From Rutstroemia sp. NJR-2017a BVV2 (lineage: Eukaryota; Ascomycota; Leotiomycetes; Helotiales; Rutstroemiaceae): DNA of 64,000 nt. Positions 40,052 to 50,670 of this stretch are shown here, piece after piece. The translations under genes were made by a program, and so were the position numbers. Below the pieces are notes generated by a model that saw only the letters and a list, made by a program, of their open reading frames with translations, ran no database searches and was not told the origin of the DNA. Every line of letters begins with the position of its first letter. The stretch's first letter is position 1. The stretch covers positions 310,001 through 374,000 of the forward strand of contig NJPS01000008.1 of assembly GCA_002946415.1 (NCBI GenBank). The letters run 5' to 3'.

Positions 40052-43000
40052 ATGGCAAGTAGGCGGTTTTCAGACGACTCGTCCTCGCCGCCCACAGGCC
40101 CTTCCACACAATATCGCCCTCGTGATCATTCCAGATCGTGGCACGATAGTGGGAGGCCGAGGCGTGGACGTGCCGATAGTTTCGGCTCAGATGATTATCC
40201 GGACACGTGCAGGTATTCTGCTGTAGGAAGAAAAGATTATGATGATGGCAGAGACAGAGGTAATTATTGAGTCTCGTTACATTGCCTTTACCTTGCAGAC
40301 CTATCGTTACAGGGATCAAGACTACAATTTCTCGATGCATCCCAGGAGCAAAACCAACTTAATCTTAACCACGTTCTGAAGATACTGTTTATGTGGCAAT
40401 TGAAAAGCTGACGTTCATCAGGCTCCCCATATCGTCCCTCTGGACGTCAGAGATCAAGCAGCCCAAATCGCGAGCAATCTTCTGGCCTGCCAAGAAAAGC
40501 ACCGCTTTCTCGAAATAACTCAGCTTCGAGGTCTATCCTGAAAAATAAGACGAATGGGGCTGCTAAGCAAAGGGACAGCCCGATAAAAGCAGCGACTCCA
40601 ATCACAATTTCGCACTCTGAAAAGTTTTTTGATGTTCCAAGTTCCAAGCAACTTGATGCGCTCGCTGCAACTGCAATGGGGGATTCTGATATTGAAATGA
40701 CTCAAGCCAGTACAGCAGCACCCGATACTTCAGAAAAAGACTTAGTAGAGATTATGAAGATGTTCGGTAATAGTGTCGCAGCTAGAGCAGCTCTCGAGCA
40801 GGAACGATGCTCAGCAAAAACACTTTTCGAGCGTAGACTTCAGGAGTGCTTGAAGATGGAAAGTGAGATCGCAAAGTTTCCGGCTCACAGAGAAGCACAA
40901 GATTCGGCAAAAAAGAAGGCAGAGGAGCACCTTCGTGCAGTTAATGAGAAGTACGATCGTTCTATAGCTGCGATAGAGCATTCGGCCGTGCTTTTTGCTG
41001 CCCAAGTCGCGAAAGTCAAAGCTGCCCCAGCAGATAACGGAATCTCAAAGCGCCTCCAAGAACGTTGCGTCATGTTGGAAAAGAAAGTACAAGTTCTTGA
41101 GCAGACCGCAAAGGAAGATAGAGACGAGAGAGAACTTCAGCGTGACGACTTGCTGAAAAAGCTCAATGCTCAGTATCAAGATCTGAACAAAAAGATGCAG
41201 CAATACGATTCACTTGTTAAACAGAACCATCAGAGCTTGTCCAAAATAGTCGAGGAGCAAGATCGAGTTGCGAAGAAGGAATTCCAGAGCGTGAAAGAAC
41301 GTCTAAACAACCACGAGAAAAAGTTGCAAGATCCATATCCTCTACTCGACAATCTTAGTCTGAATCTCGAAACCGTCCAAAAAGATATTCGTAGGATATC
41401 CACGCAGCTGTTAAGCGAAACTGCAGCCAAATTAGAACTTCAAAAGAAGTCAGAAGAAACTTCTAAAGCAGTTCTTGCTCTATCCGAAGGTAGTATCCAG
41501 CAGTCAGATCTTAAAAAAGATATCGAAAGCGTTTCGAGAATCGTCACAGGAGTTCAGGAAACGCTCGATACCCAAATTACAACATTGAAGTCGTCTAACG
41601 AAAAGCTAAAGGAGGTCGATGAACTTAAGAACTGTGTTGTTGGTATCCAAAATGGGTACAATGACGTTATTCACAAAGTTGACGCAAACCTAACAGAAGC
41701 AAAAATGATGAAAGCGAGGATAGATACTCTAGAAAAGGCACCTACACTAGGCGCTCGCTCTGGAGACGTACTTACGCCTGCAAGAGGCTTAAACCCGACG
41801 GTAATAGGAGTGCTACAAACGCAACTTCGAGACTTACAAAGAGATATGAAGTTATGGAAAGATAGAGTTGTTAGGCTTGAGACTCCGATAAGCAATACTG
41901 ATTCTACTTTTCCTACAGATGACAGAGGAGTGGAAGAAAAGCTAGCTTTATTGGAAAAGTCTTTAGAAGAAGTGCGTTCACTTGCGGCAATGGCGCAGAA
42001 CCTTGCCGAACTCAAGGAGGATTTGGAGCTCCTACGGGCACAGCGAAGTGATGAGGGGAAGGCTACAAATCAGCGCTTCGAAGAATTTCATGTACAGGTC
42101 GGTGCGTTGAGCGGCAAATGGCTGTCGAGCAAAGGAGAGATAGATGGCATCAGGACCCATCTCAGTTCTGTGTTGGGTATAGGTGATGCTATGAAGGAGC
42201 TTTCAAAGCAAATAACCCGTCTGTCAACGCACACAGAAGAACGATTTGGCCTTCTCCATAACAGGCAGGAAGGCACTAGTGTTGCTGTGACGCATCTGGC
42301 CAACCGATTTGCAAATGTCTCTACCTCAGATCTAGCACGGCATATGGTCAGCCAAATCGAAACGATGTATCCTAACGTTAGGAATGTGGAAAATGCTCTT
42401 CTCGAAATGAGACGCCAGATATTTCAGCAGCAAACTCAAACTGCTACGTTGCACGGTCAGATAGCTTCTCTCGAACTTCGCGTGGATCAAAATGCCACAC
42501 GCTCTGCTTCGACTACGAGTAATAAAACAGAGTCTTTGCGTCAAGAACTGGATTCCCTCACAAAAGATCAACTAGCTGTTACAGCAGTGTCTAAGAACAA
42601 CAAGACCACTCTGGACCGTCTTAACGATACCATTACTGAAGACAAGACCAAGTTGGCAGATCTTTCCGAAGCTGTCGTGGAACTTAGCAAGCGCGTTGAG
42701 GAGCTTCATAACCAGGAACTCAGCACTGGCAAGCACCTGAAACGTCTTGAAGCCGAGGTGGAAGCTTGTCTGCAAGAAGTCATGCCGCGCGTGGATGAGA
42801 TTGATGAAATTCTTAAACTGGCCAAGAACGGAAAAGGTCTCGTCCTCAATCCAATCACCAACAACCGCTCCTCACTCCCATCTATTCCCGCCACGGAGTC
42901 GGACCGCCAATCCTCTGTTCAATCAGACGCCACGAACCGCAAACGAAAACAAACTTCCGTTTCAGCTACGAACGGCAGCCACATGAATGGACATTCTGAC

Positions 43001-43108
43001 AGCAAAAGTCCGACGAGGAAGAGATCACGAAGGGGGGGTAATGAGCAACCTGCTGGTGGGCCAGGCAAGGTCAAGAACTTGTTTGGGAGGGAGGACGACG
43101 AGGAGTGA
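40052..43108 (+). CDS. Large coiled-coil protein of unknown function
   Basis: Two exons, 40052-40259 and 40422-43108, 2895 bases, 964 residues. The N-terminal 120 residues are rich in Arg, Ser and Pro (RRFSDDSSSPPTGPSTQYRP; RPSGRQRSSSPNREQSSG) and look disordered. Roughly residues 270-900 are dominated by heptad-like sequence with frequent Leu, Lys, Glu and Gln, such as LEKKVQVLEQTAKEDRDERE and KDIRRISTQLLSETAAKLEL, predicting long parallel coiled coils. The C-terminus has basic clusters (NRKRKQTS; SPTRKRSRRGGNEQ) that resemble nuclear localisation signals and ends in acidic EDDEE. I do not recognise a named family. The architecture suits a structural or scaffold protein, possibly nuclear. 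The start was placed at the first ATG of a frame that joins exon 2 by a good GT-AG intron. Confidence 0.82.
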
Positions 43109-43325
43109 GTTTATTTACGACTGGTTGGGACTATTTTTGCGGATATTGGAGCGCGTTTCCTTTTTGATACCAACTTCCTTTCTCTTGCTCAGTCGGAGGC
43201 GGTGTTTGCTTTTCCTTACATACAGTGGGTTGGAACTACAATTACAGTGTACAAAATCTCATTTATAATGGAGTACGCGAGTTTCTTTCTCACAGCTGGG
43301 AGTTTTTGTTTTGGAGGACATGGGC

Positions 43326-43394
43326 AGAAAAGAAGAGAAGAGAAAAGAAGAGAAGAGAAAAGAAGAGAAGAGAAAAGAAGAGAAGAGAAAAGAA
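43326..43394. repeat. GA-rich 15-bp tandem array
   Basis: More than four copies of the 15-mer AGAAAAGAAGAGAAG, a pure purine tract on the plus strand. A related purine stretch recurs at about 43920-43942. Confidence 0.88.
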
Positions 43395-43936
43395 GCGACT
43401 CACTCGATGGTTTACAGGACAAAAACTGGTGGTTTGTTTAGAACTTTAGCGGCGTTTGTCGATTAAGGAAGAGGAAAAATCTACACACAGACAGGAAGGA
43501 AGGAGTGGTTGCGTGTTTTTCCTTTTGTTTTATTTTCTGCGCTGCGCATCCTCGCTCATGAGGGTGTTGCGATACATACCACACCATACGTTTGTCTTTT
43601 TTTCTTCTCTTTCGACTCAAACTGTATGTATATTAGTTATCGCGGCCTATACTACAAACGACCTTATGAATGACTTTCGGACTGGGCGAGGCAAGGGAAA
43701 CAAACATAACACAAACAAAAACAAACGCAAACCTGTTATCTTTGCATGGAAAAGATTAGATAGATAGCTAGGTAGTTGCGAATCAAAACAAACAGGTGTT
43801 CACTCGTTCATCACAAACAGCTTCGTACTCGTATCTTGTTCATTGTGAGAATCCAACAGTTTGTTGCAAACCAACATCCAATATCCAACCGTTGCTTCTC
43901 AAAGTAGCTACCAATATCCGAGAAGAGAAGAGAAAA

Positions 43937-44007
43937 GAAGAGAACCAACATCTGAGAACTTGAGAGGAGAAGAGAACCAACATCTGAGAACTTGAGAGGA
44001 GAAGAGG
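43937..44007. repeat. 32-bp tandem duplication
   Basis: Two adjacent near-identical copies of a 32-bp unit whose core is AACCAACATCTGAGAACTTG. It is followed by a duplicated AAAAATAGCTGG motif near 44010-44035. Confidence 0.85.
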
Positions 44008-44646
44008 AAAAAAATAGCTGGAAAAAAATAGCTGGAAAAAAAAAATGAAACTCAATGACGCGTGGAAGGGTGAAGGGTGAAGGCATATAGATTAATTTAC
44101 GATCCCTGCTAGTGCGGAACGCCAAACTGCTAGTGTAGTTTATTAGTCAGCCGGGGCCAATAGGAGGGAGGAGGGTTATTATGGGGGAAGGGTCGCGAAT
44201 GAGCTGGGAGACGCAGGGAGGGGAACTGGAGAGGGAGAGTGACGAGAGGGAAAGTGTTGAGTAATGCATATTGCGTTTTATGGCGTCAGGTGAGAGGGGA
44301 TTGGTTGAGATGAGAGAGATTGGGTGATTAATTCAGGTTCGGAGGTTGAGAAAACTGGTACTATATGGGGGATAGTTGCATTAGGCTTAAGCTTAGTTTT
44401 TGGCTTTACGACTGAAAAAAATTCAATGCGTTGCTACGCTAAGCTACTGCAGGTCATATATGGTGTGGTGTGCTAATGTTGTGGTGCGGGCAATAAGGAC
44501 TAGAAGGGAAATATAAATGGGTTGATACGGACGCACCTCCGGCTTGGATGCAGTAGTTTGAAGCGAAAATAGTCTGGAGTGGTTTTGGTGTCAAAATTAT
44601 AGTTTAAGGTAGGTAGGTTGAGGTTAGGTAAATACTATACCTCTCC

Positions 44647-44704
44647 ATGAACAAAGGTTAAATTCTGCGGTGGCAAGACGCATAAAAATTTAACCTTTGT
44701 TCAT
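44647..44704. repeat. Perfect 18-bp inverted repeat
   Basis: The arms ATGAACAAAGGTTAAATT (44647-44664) and AATTTAACCTTTGTTCAT (about 44687-44704) are exact reverse complements with a spacer of about 22 bp. No obvious target-site duplication is seen at the ends. Confidence 0.85.
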
Positions 44705-44990
44705 TGGGGGCCATAGTAAGGTAAGTTAGTTAGGGTAAGTAGCTAAGTAAGTTGACTTGAACTGTGAACAAGCGGAGGAGACGGGGAGGCGGGGATGGAT
44801 GGTGGAGAAGTGGTGTGTGGTGAAGTTTATTGTGACGTAGTGAGTGAGGGTTGGGGAGGAGAGAGAAGAGAGGACGTTGGATGAGACGAGGATGGGATAG
44901 GATGCAGTGGATGCATAGGTGTAGTGTCATGGTGTTGGCGGGTGGTGGCGAGATGGTTAGTTTGGGAGAGAGGAAGATGGCAAGAGACAT

Positions 44991-45031
44991 GACATGATAT
45001 GATATGATATGATATGATATGATATGATATG
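44991..45031. repeat. ATATG pentanucleotide array
   Basis: Tandem ATATG/ACATG units, about eight copies, in intergenic DNA. Confidence 0.9.
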
Positions 45032-46440
45032 AGTTGGACTTGGGGTTCTAGGCCTTCTGTTGGTTGCGTGCTGTGCAGCGCAGGTAGGTATTTGGGGAGG
45101 AGAGAAAGAAGATGGATGGAATGGGTAGGACTACTACTGTAGGTGGGGAAAGAAAAAGATGAGTTGTTTCGTGCGTGACCCATAGATGGTGGGCGGAGAC
45201 TAGGGGGCTAGAAACGGGTCTGTACTTGATGTGCTGTGCTGTGCTGCGTCAAGTTGATGTCTGTGTAACTAGTCTAGTTGCAGAGACCGAGATACTGCTT
45301 ACAAGTTAGACAGGCAGGCAGCTAGGTAGTGCGGGCGCAGTGTAGATGTACGTACGAAGTAGTAAGTCCAGATCTTCTTACTCTTGCAATATTTGTCTCT
45401 TATATTCTTAGTCTGACTCTGAGAAGTTGCAGCACGCAGTGGCGGATTTATCGTCATCAGCAAAGGAAGGAAGAGAGAAAGAGAGAGAGATAGAACAACT
45501 GTGATAGAGGGAGAATAAATCTCGCAAGTGCGAGAAATGAATTCAAATATCTATCGCTTGATTATATTCGAACAAGATATAGATAAGAGACAGAGTGCCC
45601 AATAGTTGCAGGGCTAGTTGTCTTTTTGCGCTGGAATGTGATAGATCGGAGAACACAAACGGGTAGGTAAACGGGCCGATAGGTTCTTGTGTGTGTGTAC
45701 GTCTTCGGATCCTGTTCCTTGTAAGATAAGGGGGTCTGGGTGGGAGACTGGAAATAGGGTTGAGGGATGAGATGATAGGGAGTGAGATGAGATGAGGTGA
45801 GTTGTGAGGTATATGGGATGGGAGAGTGGTTACGGAAGGGTGAATTAGGAGTTTGGTATGAGAAGGCTTTGAATGAGAGAAAGATGGTGGACTTGGTGAT
45901 AGGATGGGAAAGCAGTCGGAAGGAATGGAAGGAAGCTGCTGAAGTAGTAAAGGATACTTTCGTGCGAAGGTTTCGCGCAACAGGGGAGAATGTTGTTCAG
46001 TACGGAGAAGGGTTGGTCTCATATGGAGGTCGGAGAGAGCGAAGAGGAGGAAGCTATGAAAAGGTAGGATGGGAAGCACCTTATGGTTGACTGGGTTATT
46101 AAAGGGGAATTGGAATTTTTGGACCGGGTGGGAAACTATGAGTGTAATCAGCGGGTTCACGACGCAACGATGTGGTGATTGAACGGCGTACAAGGGAGGG
46201 ATTTTGTGCTCTGTGGCCTTCATTTTCATCTACGACCTGTGAAGATACTCTTCCATTTCCTGTTTCCTGGGAGCAAATGCAATTATGCACCCTTGAAATA
46301 GGAGCGTGAAGGAAATTTCTGGCTAACAATGCTGTTAGTTCTGGAGAGAATGCTACTTTTCAACCTCAGAGTCCTTCCAATTCATACATATTTTCCATAC
46401 ACCCAACGCCATACGGAACACAGTTTCAACCTTCATTAAT

Positions 46441-47476
46441 CTATGCGAACAACTCAGCATTATCCAGTGCATCCTTAGGTACCTGTCTTCCTCCTTCCGT
46501 CCTCAAGCCCAAATCTCCCTTCTTCGCCAATCTCTCAATACTCTGTTCCGCTCTCGCATTATATCTTCCAGCCTTCTTCTTCCTGATCTCACTTCTGACT
46601 TGGTTGGGTGACACGAATTCCTTGTTCTCGTAGATGATGGGTCCTCCAAAACTTCCTTCTTGAATGACAATTGGTGTCAATACGAATCGAGGACCAATTT
46701 CTACCAAGCTGACTTCTGTATCTTTTGCGGAGCTCTTCGACTTTGATTTCGCAGCCGATGCGTCTCCGTCGCTGGTCTTTAGTTTCGATTGCTCGATTTC
46801 GTTGATTTGGTAATTTCTGATCCAAATTTTGCCATCTGCAAGTGTAAAGCCCATAACATGGTCGATGAAAGGTTTGGACTTCCTAGCACCTTTTGGTACA
46901 CCGAATATATGAAGGAAGATTTCTTTTAGAAGGCGAAGATGAGGTTCTTTGTCGAAAGAGGCGTCGAATGAGAGGATAGGACGGGAGCCCTTGAGGCAGT
47001 TTCCTGTGAAGTGGAGTTCTTCCATAGTATGTACTTGTCGCAGTTAGTAAAGCTACTAGAGATCCGAAATCAACTTGAACGTACAATTTTGCATATGCAT
47101 CTTGACCGTAGGACCGTTAGGTGCCTTGCTCATCCATAGGTAAAGATCCTTCCCTTTCCTTGCTTCAAAGAAAAACACATTGTTGCAGTTGTATAGTTCC
47201 GCGAGTTCGTTCAGTTGGTAGAGCTTCGACTTGGTATCTAGTTTTGCATCTTTCCTTCCGTGAGGGAGCAGTGATGCAAGGTCATTGAGAAGATGTCGGT
47301 GTCTAATGTCTAATGTCAGTGTTTCTCTTCAGACCTCTAAACCGGAGGATTTACCTGTATGTGATTCCTCTCGAGGACAAAATTAACACTCTTTGCTTGT
47401 TTTTCTTAACTCCATTTGCCGGTCCCTCTTCCTTGTGACCATTGGTCTTCGATAATGATTTATAGACAGTCGCCAT
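46441..47476 (-). CDS. BRX1: Ribosome biogenesis protein Brx1 (Brix domain)
   Basis: Three exons: 47476-47355, 47302-47085 and 47033-46441, 933 bases, 310 residues. Brx1 is a nucleolar factor needed to assemble the 60S ribosomal subunit. The Brix domain is evident: QRVLILSSRGITYRHRHLLN, then LPHGRKDAKLDTKSKLYQLN, YNCNNVFFFEARKGKDLYLW, QNLHTMEELHFTGNCLKGSR and RPILSFDASFDKEPHLRLLK. The domain continues to GPRFVLTPIVIQEGSFGGPI and ends with ENKEFVSPNQVRSEIRKKK. The start MATVYKSLSK was preferred over an in-frame upstream Met at 47536 because it fits the family N-terminus. Divergent from the small gene at 47930 with about 450 bp between. Confidence 0.94.
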
Positions 47477-47929
47477 TGTAATATGCAGATGTTTGGAGGC
47501 TCTGGCGCAAAAAGTTCTCGGCTTCTGAACTTTCATAGAAATTTATTGATAGCGAAATTCTCTAATCTTAGCGTTCTTTCACCCCTGCTAGTGCACTTTG
47601 CTGGTTCAGCCTCGTTCTGAGCTGAGATGAGATGAGATTCAGAAACAGTTCGAGTCATTTGCATGCATCTTCGAGCACTGTCGACATACTCCATGAGTTC
47701 GTGAAGCACAGAGCCTTGATCGTATTGCGGTCACTCAGCTTGAGTTTTGTGCAAAGATAGTGCTCGAAAGCGGTGTCTACACCGTGTTGCTCTTTCACAT
47801 GCTTCCATGACGTCTCGATATCGATGTTGCTATGAACCATTAACCTAGACTGTAGTTTATTCACAGTGTCAATATAGCACATTCTTCCTTGAGCTCCGAC
47901 GTTTCTAAGGATTGGAATTGCTACACACA
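47477..47929. other. Divergent promoter region of BRX1 and the 207-residue gene
   Basis: About 450 bp between two divergent start codons. No gene seen. Confidence 0.55.
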
Positions 47930-48553
47930 ATGGCGACCTTCAAATCTATACACGATCGACTGATTCAGATTCCAGCCCCGCTCCTCCCACCGGCTTCCCC
48001 TCATGATGCATCACTTACTTCCGAAATTGCTTCTCTGCAACTCCATCCGACACTTGAAACAATTCTTCATGTCTTGAATCTTGACTTACCGTCTGCACAC
48101 TTTCTAGTCCGTCATATGCAGTCTGCACCCGCGTTCGAAGGAATGTATCTGCATGGTATTCTGCATAGAATTGAAGGAGATTACAACAACGCACGGGCTT
48201 GGTACAGCGATGTTAAGGAGTCCGATATATATGCTAAGATATGGGGAAAAGAGGGTCACACATGGAAGGACTGGAAAGAGAAAGACAGTGGTAACAGACA
48301 ATTGCTGGATGAAGGCCAGAAATTCTTAGACGCAGTGCAAAGGTTCAAGGAGACTAAGGGCAAGGAAGGAGACAAGGCTGCATTGGAGGGGCAAAGTAGG
48401 AGAGAACTTGATGAGATCACCCGCTGGTGCGTAGAGCGTTTCGGAACCCATAAGATGGAGGATGCGAGCTCAGCTTGGGTAAAGGCCAGTGATGAGATCA
48501 GAAAAATGGGGGAGGATCAAGTCAATGGAGATAGTGGTAGAAGAAAGTTCTAA
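47930..48553 (+). CDS. Conserved-looking protein of unknown function, 207 residues
   Basis: A single exon starting MATFKSIHDRLIQIP. I do not recognise a named family. The sequence has clear coding character: no low complexity, a Trp-rich middle (NARAWYSDVKESDIYAKIWG, then HTWKDWKEKDSGNRQLLDEG) and a charged helical C-terminus (RELDEITRWCVERFGTHKME). The segment LVRHMQSAPAFEGMYLHGIL followed by IEGDYNNARAWYSDV reads like a helical hairpin of the kind seen in tetratricopeptide-like proteins, where a small helical repeat is followed by DYNNARAWY. No signal peptide or membrane segment. An in-frame Met six codons upstream (47912) is an alternative start. Probably cytosolic. Confidence 0.75.
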   Translation: MATFKSIHDRLIQIPAPLLPPASPHDASLTSEIASLQLHPTLETILHVLNLDLPSAHFLVRHMQSAPAFEGMYLHGILHRIEGDYNNARAWYSDVKESDIYAKIWGKEGHTWKDWKEKDSGNRQLLDEGQKFLDAVQRFKETKGKEGDKAALEGQSRRELDEITRWCVERFGTHKMEDASSAWVKASDEIRKMGEDQVNGDSGRRKF

Positions 48554-48845
48554 ACGAATTCCCAGAGTCGATGTATTTATTAAGACAAAATTCATTGCAT
48601 TAGACAAAGCATAGCGATTGTTCAAGGCATGACTGAAATCCGCAAAAGGCAGAACCACCGGAAAACGCAGTAGGGAAAAACGGTATGATATCCCTGAGCC
48701 CGCTCATCGTGTGCTGAGCATGTGCTCAGCCTTTGACTTCGTGACCCCCCATGCACCCGCAATGACATTTAAAGACGCCACACCTTTGTATCAACCATCA
48801 ACCAATATGTCCGTTTAGTTGCGCAAAGTAAGAACGCCTCGTTAT

Positions 48846-49773
<928 letters not shown>

Positions 49774-50670
49774 GATTGATGTTGAGGTGGAAGTGGAAGT
49801 GTGTTGTTGAAGGGGGGCAAGAGAAGGAAAGGGACGGAGAGGGAGAGGTTGATCAAGGCCAGTTTCCAACGGGATTTCGTTGTCGCGATGGGATGGCGGA
49901 GGGCGGATGCGGGTTCTTTCAGATTTGGCGAGAACGAACTCCTTGTCTTATTCTAGTATTCTAGGGATGAATGGTGGGACTTGTTAGGCGCCAGGGCCTT
50001 TTTAACGTTCAAGGTTGTTGTGTTATTATTATGGAGGCACGAGACGAGTACGGACACTTGGGGAGGTGAGTTTGGTGAGGTAAGAAGAGGGATCGACTGC
50101 ACAGGAAACGTGATTCAGAGAACAGCGAAAACAAAGAGACAAGGAAAACGAAAATAAACAGAGAGAAAAGAAGCGCTTCTCCAAAGGCTTTCTAGACAGC
50201 AAGATGATATTTGAGGCAGTCGTGTTGTTTGTAAATTTGTAAGTCTTCTTTGTTGAAGTCGTTGCAGTCTCTTACTACAATCTCTGTTTTTTGTTTGAGA
50301 GTCATGAGCCTTAATGGGGCGTGTAGGGTAGCCGTTTCATACTACGCCGCCTGGCCGCCTAGGAGCTCTTGCCCCAGAAGGACGACCCCTCGACCAAATG
50401 GAGAGAGAATTGTTGTCACGTGACGCCATATTTACCAATTCCGAAATGGGGATTTGCCTTCTGCCAGTTGCCATCTGCACGTCTGCTTCTATCTATTTAT
50501 GCGTACATACTCACACGGCACCTAATATCTACATTTATCTGTGATCTTTTCACTTGTTTAATCTGCCGCTTTTCAAACTTCGCCAGTCGCATTATGGACC
50601 CTGGTATTGCCGCTCTATGCCAACCATCAACATAACTTCCCCTCATGTAAGGACTCAGATAAATGCAGCA
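49774..50670. other. Divergent promoter region of RAB11 and the chromodomain gene
   Basis: About 0.9 kb. It holds a palindromic TCACGTGA at about 50416-50423, about 250 bp upstream of the chromodomain gene ATG. The 5' leader of that gene may be spliced, given a GTAAGG near 50647 and an acceptor-like ACTCAG near 50658. No gene seen. Confidence 0.5.

Larger units (their letters stand above)
43109..46440. other. Repeat-rich intergenic region
   Basis: About 3.3 kb between two convergent genes, with no credible coding sequence. It contains the GA-rich array at 43326-43394, the 32-bp duplication at 43937-44007, the 18-bp inverted repeat at 44647-44704 and the (ATATG)n array at 44991-45031, plus many purine-rich stretches. 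A 228-codon open frame (46229-45543, minus) lacks any family motif and is Pro/Ser/His-rich as expected from this base composition. Confidence 0.65.

Noticed and set aside
45543..46229. 228-codon minus-strand frame
   Set aside because: Pro/Ser/His-rich with no family character, in a purine-rich repeat region; no splice support.
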